Source: JAOPZW01 sp963806015 (GTDB taxonomy: Bacteria; Actinomycetota; Thermoleophilia; Solirubrobacterales; Solirubrobacteraceae). From it: a DNA stretch of 64,000 bases. Below are positions 17,092-25,114 of the stretch, one piece after another. How positions within the stretch are numbered: the first letter of the stretch is position 1; the number at the start of each line of letters is the position of its first letter. Position numbers and translations under genes: made by a program. The notes under the pieces are model-generated. The model was not told the DNA's origin. It saw only the letters and a program-made list of their open reading frames with translations, and made no database searches. Where the stretch lies: positions 372,001-436,000 of the forward strand of contig CAWDWM010000005.1 in the NCBI GenBank assembly GCA_963806015.1, given 5' to 3'.

Positions 17092-18305
17092 GAGGACAGC
17101 AGCGCGTCCAGGGCCACGTCGGGGTCGCGCAGGCGATCGACGTCGACGGTGGCCGCGTCGCGCACGAGGTCCTGGATGGCGTCGTTGACGTCCCACACGT
17201 TGACGTTCATCCCGGCCTCCACGCAGCCGTCGCGCAGCCAGAAGGCGATGAACTCGCGCGTGGCGGGATCGCCGCGGAAGACGATCTCGTCGTCGGGGCG
17301 CCCGCGCCCCGCGTACTCCATCCCGACGTCGTACTGGTCGGAGAAGAAGTACGGCACGCGCTCGTAGGAGACGTCCTCGCCGAGCATGGCGCGCGCTGCC
17401 GCCGGGCCCTGCTCCAGCGCGTTGGCCCAGTGCTCGACGCGCAGGGGACCGAACAGCGGATGCTCGTGGTTGGCCACGTCGCCGGCCGCGAAGACGTCTT
17501 CGACGCTCGTGCGCAGCCCCGCGTCGACCACGATCCCGTTGTCGACCCGCAGCACGCCCTCGGCCAGTGCGGTGCGCGGTGCGACACCGACGCCGAGCAG
17601 CACCGCGGCGCACTCCAGGACGGCTCCGTCGGCGGTGCGCACGCGCTCGGCGCGGCCCGCCCCCTCGATGGCCTCGACGCCGCTGGCGAGGTGAAGCTCC
17701 ACGCCGTGCTCGGCGTGCACGTCGCGATAGAAGGCGCCGAGCTCGGGGCCGAGCACGCCCTCCAGCGGCAGCGACTGCGTCTCGACCATCGCCACCTCCA
17801 TGCCACGCTGGCGCGCCGAGGCGGCGACCTCGCACCCGATCCACCCCGCGCCGATGACCACGAGCCGCCCGCCCGCGTCGAGGACGGCGCGCAGCGCATC
17901 GGAGTCCTCGACCGTGCGCAGGACGTGGACGCCGTCGAGCTCGGCACCCGGGATCGGCGGGCGCCGCGGCTGCGCGCCGGTGGCCAGCAGCAGCGCGTCG
18001 TAGGCCACCCGCTCGCCGCCGGCGAGCACGACGGCGCGGGCGCCGACGTCGAGCGCCTCGACCGTGGTCTGGGTGCGCAGCTCGATCGCGTGCCGGTCGT
18101 ACCAGGCCGGGTCGTTCTGCAGGTAGACCGCATCGCGACCGGCCTCGCCGCGCAGGTAGTCCTTGCTCAGCGGCGGGCGCTCGTAGGGTCGCTCCGCCTC
18201 GGCGCCCAGCAGGACGATCCGCCCGTCGAACCCCGCGTCGCGCAGGGCCTCCACTGCCTTGCCGCCCGCCATCCCGGCGCCGACGATGACAAAGGTCTTG
18301 GTCAT
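17088..18305 (-). CDS. FAD/NAD(P)-dependent ferredoxin-reductase-like oxidoreductase
   Basis: The 405-residue flavoprotein resembles ferredoxin and rubredoxin reductases of Rieske-type oxygenases. The FAD-binding motif is VIVGAGMAGGKAVEALRDAG at the N-terminus. The linking motif is LLLATGAQPRRPP, the NAD(P)-binding motif is VVIGAGWIGCEVAA near 150, and the second FAD motif is VEDVFAAGDVANHEH near 275. A C-terminal reductase domain starts around 325 (VGMEYAGRGRPDDEIVFRGD). The start has the strong site GAGAGGA 6 nt upstream. No oxygenase or ferredoxin gene is adjacent, so the electron partner is elsewhere. Confidence 0.9.
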   Translation of the reverse strand: MTKTFVIVGAGMAGGKAVEALRDAGFDGRIVLLGAEAERPYERPPLSKDYLRGEAGRDAVYLQNDPAWYDRHAIELRTQTTVEALDVGARAVVLAGGERVAYDALLLATGAQPRRPPIPGAELDGVHVLRTVEDSDALRAVLDAGGRLVVIGAGWIGCEVAASARQRGMEVAMVETQSLPLEGVLGPELGAFYRDVHAEHGVELHLASGVEAIEGAGRAERVRTADGAVLECAAVLLGVGVAPRTALAEGVLRVDNGIVVDAGLRTSVEDVFAAGDVANHEHPLFGPLRVEHWANALEQGPAAARAMLGEDVSYERVPYFFSDQYDVGMEYAGRGRPDDEIVFRGDPATREFIAFWLRDGCVEAGMNVNVWDVNDAIQDLVRDAATVDVDRLRDPDVALDALLSS

Positions 18306-18354
18306 GGCTGTCCTCTCTGGATGTGACCCCTCTGCGTCGCGGTCGTCACGCCTC

Positions 18355-19158
18355 TTACGGCTGACCCCCCGCGCCGGACGACCAATCGCCGACGGGCTGC
18401 AGGTGGGAGACGAGCTCGCCGGCGACCGCGATGTGCAGTCCGAAGGCCGGCGGCTCCGGCACGACCGCGATGCGGGTGGGCTCGCGGAGGTCGAGTACCA
18501 GCTGCAGATGGGTGCTCGGGCACGCGAACACGGCGCATCCGCCGAGCGTCCCGACGGCGGCGCGATGGACATGACCGGCCACCAGCAGGCCCACGTGCGG
18601 GAAGGCGGCGACGAGCTCGTCGATGGCCACGCGGTCGGCCCGCGGCAGGCCGAGCGCGTCCATGGCCGGGATGCCGGTCGGCAGCGGCAGGTGGTGCATG
18701 GCCACGATCGTGGGCGTGTCGCGGTCCTCGGTGAGCCGCGCCTCCAGCCACGCGAGCCGCTCGTCGCCGAACGCGCCGTCGTCGCGGCCGGGCTGCGTGG
18801 TGTCGCAGCCGACGAGCCGCAGCGGCCCGCAGCGCGCCACGTAGCGGTAGTCCTCGCTCGGGGCCTCGGCGACGGCGAGCGGAAGCGGGAAGCTCTTGCG
18901 CAGCGCCGCGCGATCGTCGTGGTTGCCGGCGAGCACGTGCACCGGCATCGTCAGCCCCGAGAGCAGCTCGCGGGCGCGGTCGTACTCGCTCGCGCTGCCG
19001 TGCTCGGCGAGATCGCCGGTCACGAGGACCGCGCCGGGCGCGGGATCCAGTGCAGCCACCGAGCGCACCGCGGCCGCCAGCGCGACCGCCGGGGCGTCGT
19101 CCTCGTCGCTGATGTGCGGGTCGCTGAGCTGCGCGAGCAGGAAGGGCTCGGCAGCCAT
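18355..19158 (-). CDS. Calcineurin-like metallophosphoesterase (CpdA type)
   Basis: The 267-residue protein has all five metal-binding boxes in order: LAQLSDPHISDED (D-x-H), VLVTGDLAEHGS (GD), VLAGNHDDRAALRK (GNHD), VAMHHLPLP (H) and LLVAGHVHRAAVG (GHxH). The order and spacing match class III phosphodiesterases such as 3',5'-cAMP phosphodiesterase CpdA; the substrate is not proven. ATG 19158 overlaps the stop of the coiled-coil gene upstream by 3 nt, so the two are translationally coupled. Confidence 0.9.
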   Translation of the reverse strand: MAAEPFLLAQLSDPHISDEDDAPAVALAAAVRSVAALDPAPGAVLVTGDLAEHGSASEYDRARELLSGLTMPVHVLAGNHDDRAALRKSFPLPLAVAEAPSEDYRYVARCGPLRLVGCDTTQPGRDDGAFGDERLAWLEARLTEDRDTPTIVAMHHLPLPTGIPAMDALGLPRADRVAIDELVAAFPHVGLLVAGHVHRAAVGTLGGCAVFACPSTHLQLVLDLREPTRIAVVPEPPAFGLHIAVAGELVSHLQPVGDWSSGAGGQP

Positions 19159-20408
19159 CACGCCGTCGTGGTGTCGGGCAGGTGGCGTCCCACGTGGCCG
19201 ACGTAGAGCCCGCGCGCCACCTCGCCCGAGCCATCGGCCACGTGCAGGTAGATGCGCGCGATGAACCCGGCGCCCGAGCCCGAGCCGATCGCCACGTGCG
19301 GCCCGAGCTCGAGGCGCTCGCCGTCGTGGGTGATGCTGTAGGCGTGCGGCTTGCGGCTGCGCGCCAGCTCGGAGACGTTCTGGCGCCAGGTCAGCCCGAG
19401 CTCGTCGGCGGCCTGGCTCAGCGAGCGGCCGAAGCCGTCGGGATCGGCGTACAGCGCCGCCAGCTCGTCGAGGCGCAGCAGGGTGTCGAGGACGTCGGCC
19501 GGGCGCCGGTAGGGGCTGTCGGCGGCCGCCTCGTGGGCGGCGCGGGTGAAGACGAGGTGGTGGGCCTGCGCGGCGGCGCGCTCGACCGCCTCGGCCACGG
19601 TGGCGGGCGGCGCCAGCGGCTCGGCGGCGGTGCCGTTGCCCTCGGGCCCGGCCGATGCCTCCCCGAGCGTCGCGCTCAGGCGGGCGATGGCCTTGGCGTC
19701 CTGCGCGGTGGCCTCGCGCAGCTCCTCCACCTGGCGCAGGAGCTCCTCGCGATGCGCGCGGACGGTCTCGAGCTCCTCGAGCAGCGCCTCGTGCGCGGCG
19801 AGCCATTCGTCGGAGGCCTCGCCGCGCGGCCCGGCGACCTCCTCGGCGTGCTGGCGGCGTTCGGCCAGGTGCGCCTCGGCGGCGGCGGCGCGCGCTTCGG
19901 CGCGCTCGAGCTGCGCCGCCAGGCGCTCGGCACGCGCGCTGAGCTCGGCGCGCTCGGCGTCGGCCGCCTCGCGGCGGCGCTTGGCCGTCTCGACCTGGCG
20001 GCGCAGGTCCTCGACGCGCGCGAGATCGCGCTCGGCCTGCTGCTCGCGGGCGGCCAGCGACTTGCGCTCGTCGTCGGCCTCGCGCACCCGCGCCAGCAGC
20101 GGCGAGGACGGGATCTCGGCGTGCTGGAGGAACTTCTCCCACGAGCCGAAGACGTCGATGACGTAGTCGGGATGCGGCCATTCCTCGCGGCGCAGCCAGT
20201 CCTGCGCGCGCGGCACCTCGCCGCTGAGCACGATCCAGCGGTAGAGCGCCAGCAGGTAGTCGGCCTCCTCGACCAGGAGCGCCACCTCGCGCAGGCGCCC
20301 GTCAGGGCGCAGCGGTCCGGGGGCGCCGTCGGCCGGCGGCTCCTCGCGCGGCTCGGCGCCGTCCTGCGGCTCGGTCTGCTCGCCCCGCCGGCGGCTGCGC
20401 TTGCCCAT
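19158..20408 (-). CDS. Coiled-coil protein with homing-endonuclease-associated (HNH-repeat-like) N-terminal domain
   Basis: This 416-residue protein has no firm assignment. Residues 1-38 are charged and Pro-rich. Residues 40-98 contain GEVPRAQDWLRREEWPHPDY then IDVFGSWEKFLQHAEI, which fits the small DNA-binding repeat found with HNH homing endonucleases (P-x-x-x-DW ... FGSW-x-x-x-L). Residues about 105-240 form a long coiled coil rich in Ala, Glu and Arg. The last 120 residues are globular and end GAGFIARIYLHVADGSGEVA then YVGHVGRHLPDT. No nuclease motif is visible. A -10 box TAGCCT (20418-20423) lies 9 nt before ATG 20408. It is coupled to the phosphoesterase gene. Confidence 0.8.
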   Translation of the reverse strand: MGKRSRRRGEQTEPQDGAEPREEPPADGAPGPLRPDGRLREVALLVEEADYLLALYRWIVLSGEVPRAQDWLRREEWPHPDYVIDVFGSWEKFLQHAEIPSSPLLARVREADDERKSLAAREQQAERDLARVEDLRRQVETAKRRREAADAERAELSARAERLAAQLERAEARAAAAEAHLAERRQHAEEVAGPRGEASDEWLAAHEALLEELETVRAHREELLRQVEELREATAQDAKAIARLSATLGEASAGPEGNGTAAEPLAPPATVAEAVERAAAQAHHLVFTRAAHEAAADSPYRRPADVLDTLLRLDELAALYADPDGFGRSLSQAADELGLTWRQNVSELARSRKPHAYSITHDGERLELGPHVAIGSGSGAGFIARIYLHVADGSGEVARGLYVGHVGRHLPDTTTA

Positions 20409-20435
20409 CGCCTGGGGAGGCTAGCCATCGCGCCT

Positions 20436-20459
20436 GCGCGGTGCCCGAAGGCGCCGCGC
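20436..20459 (-). terminator. Hairpin with TTCG tetraloop after the cupredoxin gene
   Basis: On the minus strand a stem of 10 positions (one mismatch, GCGCGGCGCC against GGCACCGCGC) is closed by the stable TTCG tetraloop. It lies about 20 nt after the cupredoxin stop. There is no U-run, but strong GC hairpins of this kind often end transcripts in GC-rich actinobacteria. Confidence 0.5.
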
Positions 20460-20478
20460 GCGACCCGATGACCTCGGC

Positions 20479-20844
20479 TCAGCTGACGACGAGCTTGCCC
20501 TTCATCCCGGCGGCCTTGTGGCCGTCGACGGGGCAGTAGAACGTGTAGGTGCCCTTCTTGAGGGTGACGGTGACGCGGGAGGTGCCGCCCTTGCCGACCG
20601 TCTTGCCGTCCTTGTCGACGCCATGGCCCTCGACCGCGATGGCATGGTTGGTCGACGACGGGTTGGCCATGACGAGCGTGACCTTGCCGTGCTTGGCGGT
20701 CAGCGTCCTGTGATTGAAGGCCAGTTTGGTCTTGCTGCTTCTGAGATTGACCGTTGTCGCCGCCGACACGACGCTCGCGACGGCGAGTGCACCGACCACG
20801 GCGACGACTGCAGCAACGAGAACACGGCGCGCGACTTTGGGCAT
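20479..20844 (-). CDS. Secreted cupredoxin-domain protein
   Basis: The 121-residue precursor has a Sec signal (VARRVLVAAVVAVVGALAVA, cleavage near ASVVSAA) and one cupredoxin barrel. The likely type-1 copper ligands are the His in STNHAIAVEG and the Cys, His and Met of YCPVDGHKAAGMKG. This is the plastocyanin/azurin-like pattern H...C-x4-H-x4-M, allowing electron transfer outside the membrane. It could instead be a copper-storage or oxidase-associated protein. A Shine-Dalgarno site AGGAG precedes ATG 20844. It is a single gene between two hairpins. Confidence 0.9.
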   Translation of the reverse strand: MPKVARRVLVAAVVAVVGALAVASVVSAATTVNLRSSKTKLAFNHRTLTAKHGKVTLVMANPSSTNHAIAVEGHGVDKDGKTVGKGGTSRVTVTLKKGTYTFYCPVDGHKAAGMKGKLVVS

Positions 20845-20885
20845 CAGCTGGCTCCTATCAAGGGGGTCTCCTAGCGGTAGACGCT

Positions 20886-20919
20886 GCCGGGGGGCGTTCC
20901 TTCCCCGGCGCGTTCGACG
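20886..20919 (-). terminator. Hairpin after smc
   Basis: A perfect 7-bp stem (GCCGGGG with CCCCGGC) with a 20-nt loop lies 6 nt past the smc stop on the minus strand. It probably ends the rpmF-plsX-acpP-rnc-smc transcript. The cupredoxin gene's own leader occupies the same gap. Confidence 0.4.
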
Positions 20920-20925
20920 GGAGAC

Positions 20926-23900
20926 CTACGCGGCGTCGGCGTGTGCGTCGCTCTCGTCGGCCTCGCGCGGCAGCCGCCGCGAGACGACCTTCGAGACGCC
21001 GTCGTCGCCCATCGACACGCCATAGAGCGTGTCGGCGGCCTCCATCGTGCGCTTCTGGTGGGTCACGACGATGAACTGCGCGCGGTCGGCGTGGGCGCGC
21101 AGGAGGGTCAGGAAGCGCCCGATGTTGAAGTCGTCGAGCGCGGCCTCGACCTCGTCGAGGATGTAGAACGGGCACGGGCGCGCCAGGAAGACGGCGAACA
21201 GGAAGGCGATCGCGGTCATCGACTTCTCGCCGCCGGAGAGCAGCGTCAGGCGCTTCATCGCCTTGCCGGCCGGCGTGATCTCGATCTCCACGCCGATGTC
21301 GTCGTCCGGGTCCAGCCCCCGCTCCTCGGGCTCGGCCTCCTCGGCGGGCGCGTCGGCCTCGCCGTCGGCGCTGACGTCGGCGCCGCCCAGGACCGGGCGC
21401 GGGCCGGAGTCCTCGCGCACCAATCGCAGGCGCCCGCGACCGCCCGGGAAGAGCTGCTCGGCCAGCTCCTCGAAGTTCTTCGCCGCGGCGGTGAAGGTGG
21501 CCTCGAAGGTCTCGCGGATCTGGCGGTCGGTGTCGCGGATGAGGCCCTTGAGCTCGCGCAGCGCGGTCTCGAGGTCCTCGCGCTGGCGCTCGAGCTCCTC
21601 GACGTGCGCCAGGGCCTCCTCGTACTCGGCCTTGGCCAGCGGATTGACCGGGCCGAGCTGCTCGCGCCGGCGCTGCAGGCGCTCGATGCGCGCGCGCAGG
21701 CCGTCGGCGGTCTCGGCGTCCAACGGCTCGGCGGCCGGCAGCGCCTCGAGGCCCAGGCGCGCGGCCAGCGCGCCGAGCTCCGTGGCGGCGTCGCGCTCGG
21801 CGTCGCGCACCTGCTGGGCGCGGACCTCCGCGGCCGTCACGGCGTCGCCGCGCTCGCGCAGGCGGTTCTGGATCTCGGCCTCCTCGGTGGCGCACGCCCG
21901 CAGGGCCGAGGCCACCCCTTCGCCCGCCTGGCGGTCGGCCAGGAGCTCGGCGTCGAGCGCCTCGACGCGCACGGCGACGACCTCCAGCGTCTGCGACAGC
22001 GCCGCCACCAGGCGGTGCGCGACCGGCAGCAGCGCGCGATCGCGCACCAGCGCGGCCTCGAGGCGCTGGATCCGCGCCGCGCGCTCGGCGCGCTCGCGGG
22101 CGGCGCGCTCGGCCACCCGGCGCTCGGCCGCGAGCTCACCGGAGATCTGGGCGCGGCGGACCGCCGATTCGCCCTGCTCGGGCGCGCGGCTGCGCTCGTC
22201 GATGAGCCAGGCGGCGCGGCGCTCCTCCTCGGCGGCCTGCGCGCGGGCGCGGTCGGCGTCGCGCACGGCGCGATCGGCCTCCTCGCGCGTGGCGTCGGCC
22301 GCCTGCACCGCGGCGAGGGCGGCCTCGACGCCGGCCAGCGCGCCCTGCTCGGCCTGCACGGCGCGCTCGGACTCGCGCACCAGCCCGTCGCGGCGGTTGC
22401 GCTCGGCGAGCACGCGCTCCGACCCGCCGCGCGGCGCCTGGCGCAGCTCGCGGGTGAACCCGAACCACGCGCGGCCGGCGCGGGTGACGGCGACGCCCAT
22501 GAAGCCCGGGGGCAGCGGGTCGAGGTCCTCGACCACCCACGTGTTGGCCAACAGCCGGCGGGCGAGCCCCACCGCGACCGGCGGCCCGCTGACCATGTCG
22601 CCCAGATGGCGCGCCCCCGGCGCCGGCGGCGCCGTCGTGCGCGCCACGCCCGGCGCATCGGAGTCGGCGACGAGCGCGCGACCGCCGTCGGCCCCCACGC
22701 GCTCGAGCAGCACGCGCGCGGCGGCGAGGTCGTCGACGATGGCCGCGCTCAGGCGCCCGCCGAGCCCGGCGGCGAGCGCCAGCTCGTAGCCGGCCTCGAC
22801 CTCGAGCTCGTCGGCCAGCGAGCGGGCATTGCCCGGCGCGGCGGCATGGCTGCGCAGGAACTGGTTGGCCGACGCGAGCTCGGCCCCGACGCGCGCGGCG
22901 TCGCGGCGGGCCGCCTCGGCGGAGCTCTCGGCGGCCCGGCGCGCGGTGCGCGCCACCTCGCTGGCCTCGTCGGCCTCGGCCAGCGCGGCGCGGCGCTCCT
23001 GCACCGCGGCGCCGAGCTCGGCCGCCCGTGCGGCGGCGGCATCGCGCTGCGCGGCGAGCGCCGCGAGCTCGCGCTCGAGCGCGTCGGCGCGCTGGGCGTC
23101 GAGCTCGTCGAGCTGCGCCTGGAGCGCCTCGATGCGCTCGCGGCCGGCCTCGTCCGGCGTGTCCTCCGCGGCCTGCGCGCGCAGGCCCTCCAGCTGGCGC
23201 CCGCGGCGCTCGATGCGCTCGGCGATCGCCTCGGCGGTCTCGCGCGTGCGTTCCAGGCGCAGCTCGACGCGCTCGGCCGCCGAGCGCGCGGCGTACAGGC
23301 GCCGGGCGAGCGCCTCGCGCTCCTCGGTCCGCCGGGCCAGCGCGTCCTCGGCCTCCTGGCGGCGGCGCGCGACCTCGGCCAGCGCGGCCTGCGCCTCCTC
23401 GCGCGCCGCACGCGCCGCGGTGGCGGCGCTCTCGGCGGCGCTGAGCTCCTCGCGCCGGGCGCGCACGGCGTCGCGCGCGAGCTCCCAGCGGGCCTCGACG
23501 GTCTGGCGTTCCAGGCGCTCGTGCAACTCGGCCGCCTCGGCCTGGCGCTTGAGCGGGCGCAGGCGCGAGCGCGCCTCGCGCTCGACGTCGAGCGCGCGAT
23601 CGAGGTTGTCCTGCGTGCGCTCGAGCTTGAGCTGCGCACGGCGCCGGCGCTTGCGGTGCTTGCCCAGCCCGGCGGCCTCCTCGATCAGCAGGCGCCGGTC
23701 GCGCGGCTTGGAGGTCACCATCGCCTCGACGCGGCCCTGCGAGACGACCGAGTGCGACTCCTTGCCCAGGCCCGTGTCGGAGAGCACCTCGAGGACGTCG
23801 ACCAGCCGGCAGCGGGCGCCGTTGAGGCGGTACTCGCCCTCGCCGCTGCGATCCAGCCGGCGCAGGATGGAGATCTCGCCCATGGGCAGGTCGATGGCGC

Positions 23901-24165
23901 CGTCGGAGTTGTCGAGCACGAGCTCGACCTCGGCCGCCGAGCGCGCCTGCACGCCCTTGCCGCCGCCGAAGATCACGTCCTGCATCGACTGCCCGCGCAC
24001 GGCCAGCGGCGACTGCTCGCCCATCGCCCACAGCACCGCGTCGGTCACGTTGGACTTGCCCGAGCCGTTGGGACCCACCACCACCGAGACCCCCGAGGCG
24101 AAGTCGAGCTTGGTGCGGTCCGGGAACGACTTGAAGCCCTTGAGGGTCAGCGATTTGAGGTGCAT
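20926..24165 (-). CDS. smc: Chromosome segregation protein SMC
   Basis: The 1079-residue condensin subunit has an N-terminal head (MHLKSLTLKGFKSFPDRTKL; Walker A VVGPNGSGKSNVTDAVLWAM near residue 30), two long coiled coils and a hinge around 480-620. The C-terminal head has the signature LLSGGEKSMTAIAFLFAVFL and Walker B FYILDEVEAALDDFN. Unusually, an acidic insert (about 915-945; SADGEADAPAEEAEPEERG) interrupts the C-terminal head before the signature. Most SMCs are near 1190 residues, so the arms are somewhat short. ATG 24165 overlaps the rnc stop (ATGA), a coupling conserved in many bacteria. Confidence 0.95.
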   Translation of the reverse strand: MHLKSLTLKGFKSFPDRTKLDFASGVSVVVGPNGSGKSNVTDAVLWAMGEQSPLAVRGQSMQDVIFGGGKGVQARSAAEVELVLDNSDGAIDLPMGEISILRRLDRSGEGEYRLNGARCRLVDVLEVLSDTGLGKESHSVVSQGRVEAMVTSKPRDRRLLIEEAAGLGKHRKRRRRAQLKLERTQDNLDRALDVEREARSRLRPLKRQAEAAELHERLERQTVEARWELARDAVRARREELSAAESAATAARAAREEAQAALAEVARRRQEAEDALARRTEEREALARRLYAARSAAERVELRLERTRETAEAIAERIERRGRQLEGLRAQAAEDTPDEAGRERIEALQAQLDELDAQRADALERELAALAAQRDAAAARAAELGAAVQERRAALAEADEASEVARTARRAAESSAEAARRDAARVGAELASANQFLRSHAAAPGNARSLADELEVEAGYELALAAGLGGRLSAAIVDDLAAARVLLERVGADGGRALVADSDAPGVARTTAPPAPGARHLGDMVSGPPVAVGLARRLLANTWVVEDLDPLPPGFMGVAVTRAGRAWFGFTRELRQAPRGGSERVLAERNRRDGLVRESERAVQAEQGALAGVEAALAAVQAADATREEADRAVRDADRARAQAAEEERRAAWLIDERSRAPEQGESAVRRAQISGELAAERRVAERAARERAERAARIQRLEAALVRDRALLPVAHRLVAALSQTLEVVAVRVEALDAELLADRQAGEGVASALRACATEEAEIQNRLRERGDAVTAAEVRAQQVRDAERDAATELGALAARLGLEALPAAEPLDAETADGLRARIERLQRRREQLGPVNPLAKAEYEEALAHVEELERQREDLETALRELKGLIRDTDRQIRETFEATFTAAAKNFEELAEQLFPGGRGRLRLVREDSGPRPVLGGADVSADGEADAPAEEAEPEERGLDPDDDIGVEIEITPAGKAMKRLTLLSGGEKSMTAIAFLFAVFLARPCPFYILDEVEAALDDFNIGRFLTLLRAHADRAQFIVVTHQKRTMEAADTLYGVSMGDDGVSKVVSRRLPREADESDAHADAA

Positions 24166-24842
24166 CAGTCCTCGAACTCGTCCTCGTCGGCGGAATAGAG
24201 CATCTCCAGCGCGGTGCGGGCGGCCTCCTGCTCGGCGTGCTTCTTCGAGCGCCCCGAGCCGGTCCCCACCGGGCGCTCGCCGACCGAGGCGAGCACCTCG
24301 AAGGTGCGGTCGTGCGGCGGGCCGAGCTCGGCGGTCACGACGTAGCTGACGATCTCGCCGCGCTGGGCCAGGCGCTCCTGCAGCGAGGACTTGAAGTCGA
24401 CCGGATGGTCGAGGGCGTGCTCGATCTCGGGCGAGAAGGCCTCGACCACGGCGGCCGCCGTGGCCTCGTAGCCGGCGTGCAGGTAGCAGGCGCCGATCAC
24501 GGCCTCGATGACGCTGGCCAGGACGCGCTCGGTCGCGACCAGCGTCGAGGCGCTCTGGCCTATGCCCACGGGCGCCGCGGCGGCCAGGAAGTCGGGGACC
24601 CCGAGGCGCTCGGCCACCGCCCGGCACGACGGGCCCGACACCGTCTGGGCGCGGATCTTCGTCAACCGCCCGGCCCCGTAGCGCTCCGCCTCGAGGCGCG
24701 GATAGAGGTGCGCGGTGATCGACAGGCCCAGCACCGAGTCGCCCAGGAAGGCCAGGCGCGAGTAGGAGTCGGAGCGCCGGTCCGTCCAGGAGGCATGGGT
24801 GAAGACCTGCTGGCGCAGGTCATCTGGAAGCTCTCGGAGCAA
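24165..24842 (-). CDS. rnc: Ribonuclease III (atypical active site)
   Basis: The 225-residue protein has an N-terminal RNase III domain (about 1-140) and a C-terminal dsRNA-binding domain (about 145-215; DFKSSLQERLAQRGEIVSYV, GRSKKHAEQEAARTALEML). The signature reads YSRLAFLGDSVLGL, where typical enzymes have ERLEFLGDAVL. The helix near 105-117 reads ATERVLASVIEAVIGA, where LAD-x-FEA is typical. Asp35 and Glu113 (equivalents of the essential E. coli D45 and E117) remain. The equivalents of E38, E41 and D114 are Ser28, Ala31 and Ser110. It starts with TTG 24842; more upstream in-frame CTG codons are possible. Confidence 0.9.
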   Translation of the reverse strand: MLRELPDDLRQQVFTHASWTDRRSDSYSRLAFLGDSVLGLSITAHLYPRLEAERYGAGRLTKIRAQTVSGPSCRAVAERLGVPDFLAAAAPVGIGQSASTLVATERVLASVIEAVIGACYLHAGYEATAAAVVEAFSPEIEHALDHPVDFKSSLQERLAQRGEIVSYVVTAELGPPHDRTFEVLASVGERPVGTGSGRSKKHAEQEAARTALEMLYSADEDEFED

Positions 24843-24862
24843 TGCGCGGAGACGGTCCAGGG

Positions 24863-25114
24863 CTAGGAAGTGGTGGGCGCGTGCGCGACGACGAAATCGA
24901 CGGCCTGACCCACGGAGAGGATCCTCGCCGCCTGCTCGTCGGACATCTTCACGCCGTAGGAGTCCTCGAGCTCCTGCACGAGCGTGTAGAGGTCCAGCGA
25001 GTCGGCCTCCAGGTCATCCTTGAAGCGCGTCGACTCGTCGATGCGAGCAGGATCGACCTCGAGCTCGTCGGCGAGATGCGACTGGATGAGGCTGAAGACC
25101 TCTTCGCGGGTCAT
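24863..25114 (-). CDS. acpP: Acyl carrier protein
   Basis: This 83-residue acidic four-helix protein carries the phosphopantetheine attachment motif DLEADSLDLYTLVQELED (the Ser of DSLD). It shuttles acyl chains for fatty-acid and phospholipid synthesis. It sits between plsX and rnc and overlaps the plsX stop by 4 nt (ATGA). A -10 box TACGGT (25124-25129) inside the end of plsX may give an extra promoter. Confidence 0.95.
   Translation of the reverse strand: MTREEVFSLIQSHLADELEVDPARIDESTRFKDDLEADSLDLYTLVQELEDSYGVKMSDEQAARILSVGQAVDFVVAHAPTTS

Noticed and set aside
20941..24198. 1085-codon open frame on the plus strand across smc/rnc
   Set aside because: It is the antisense shadow of smc and rnc, caused by high GC codon bias; it has no domain pattern and is repetitive in Arg/Gln/Leu.
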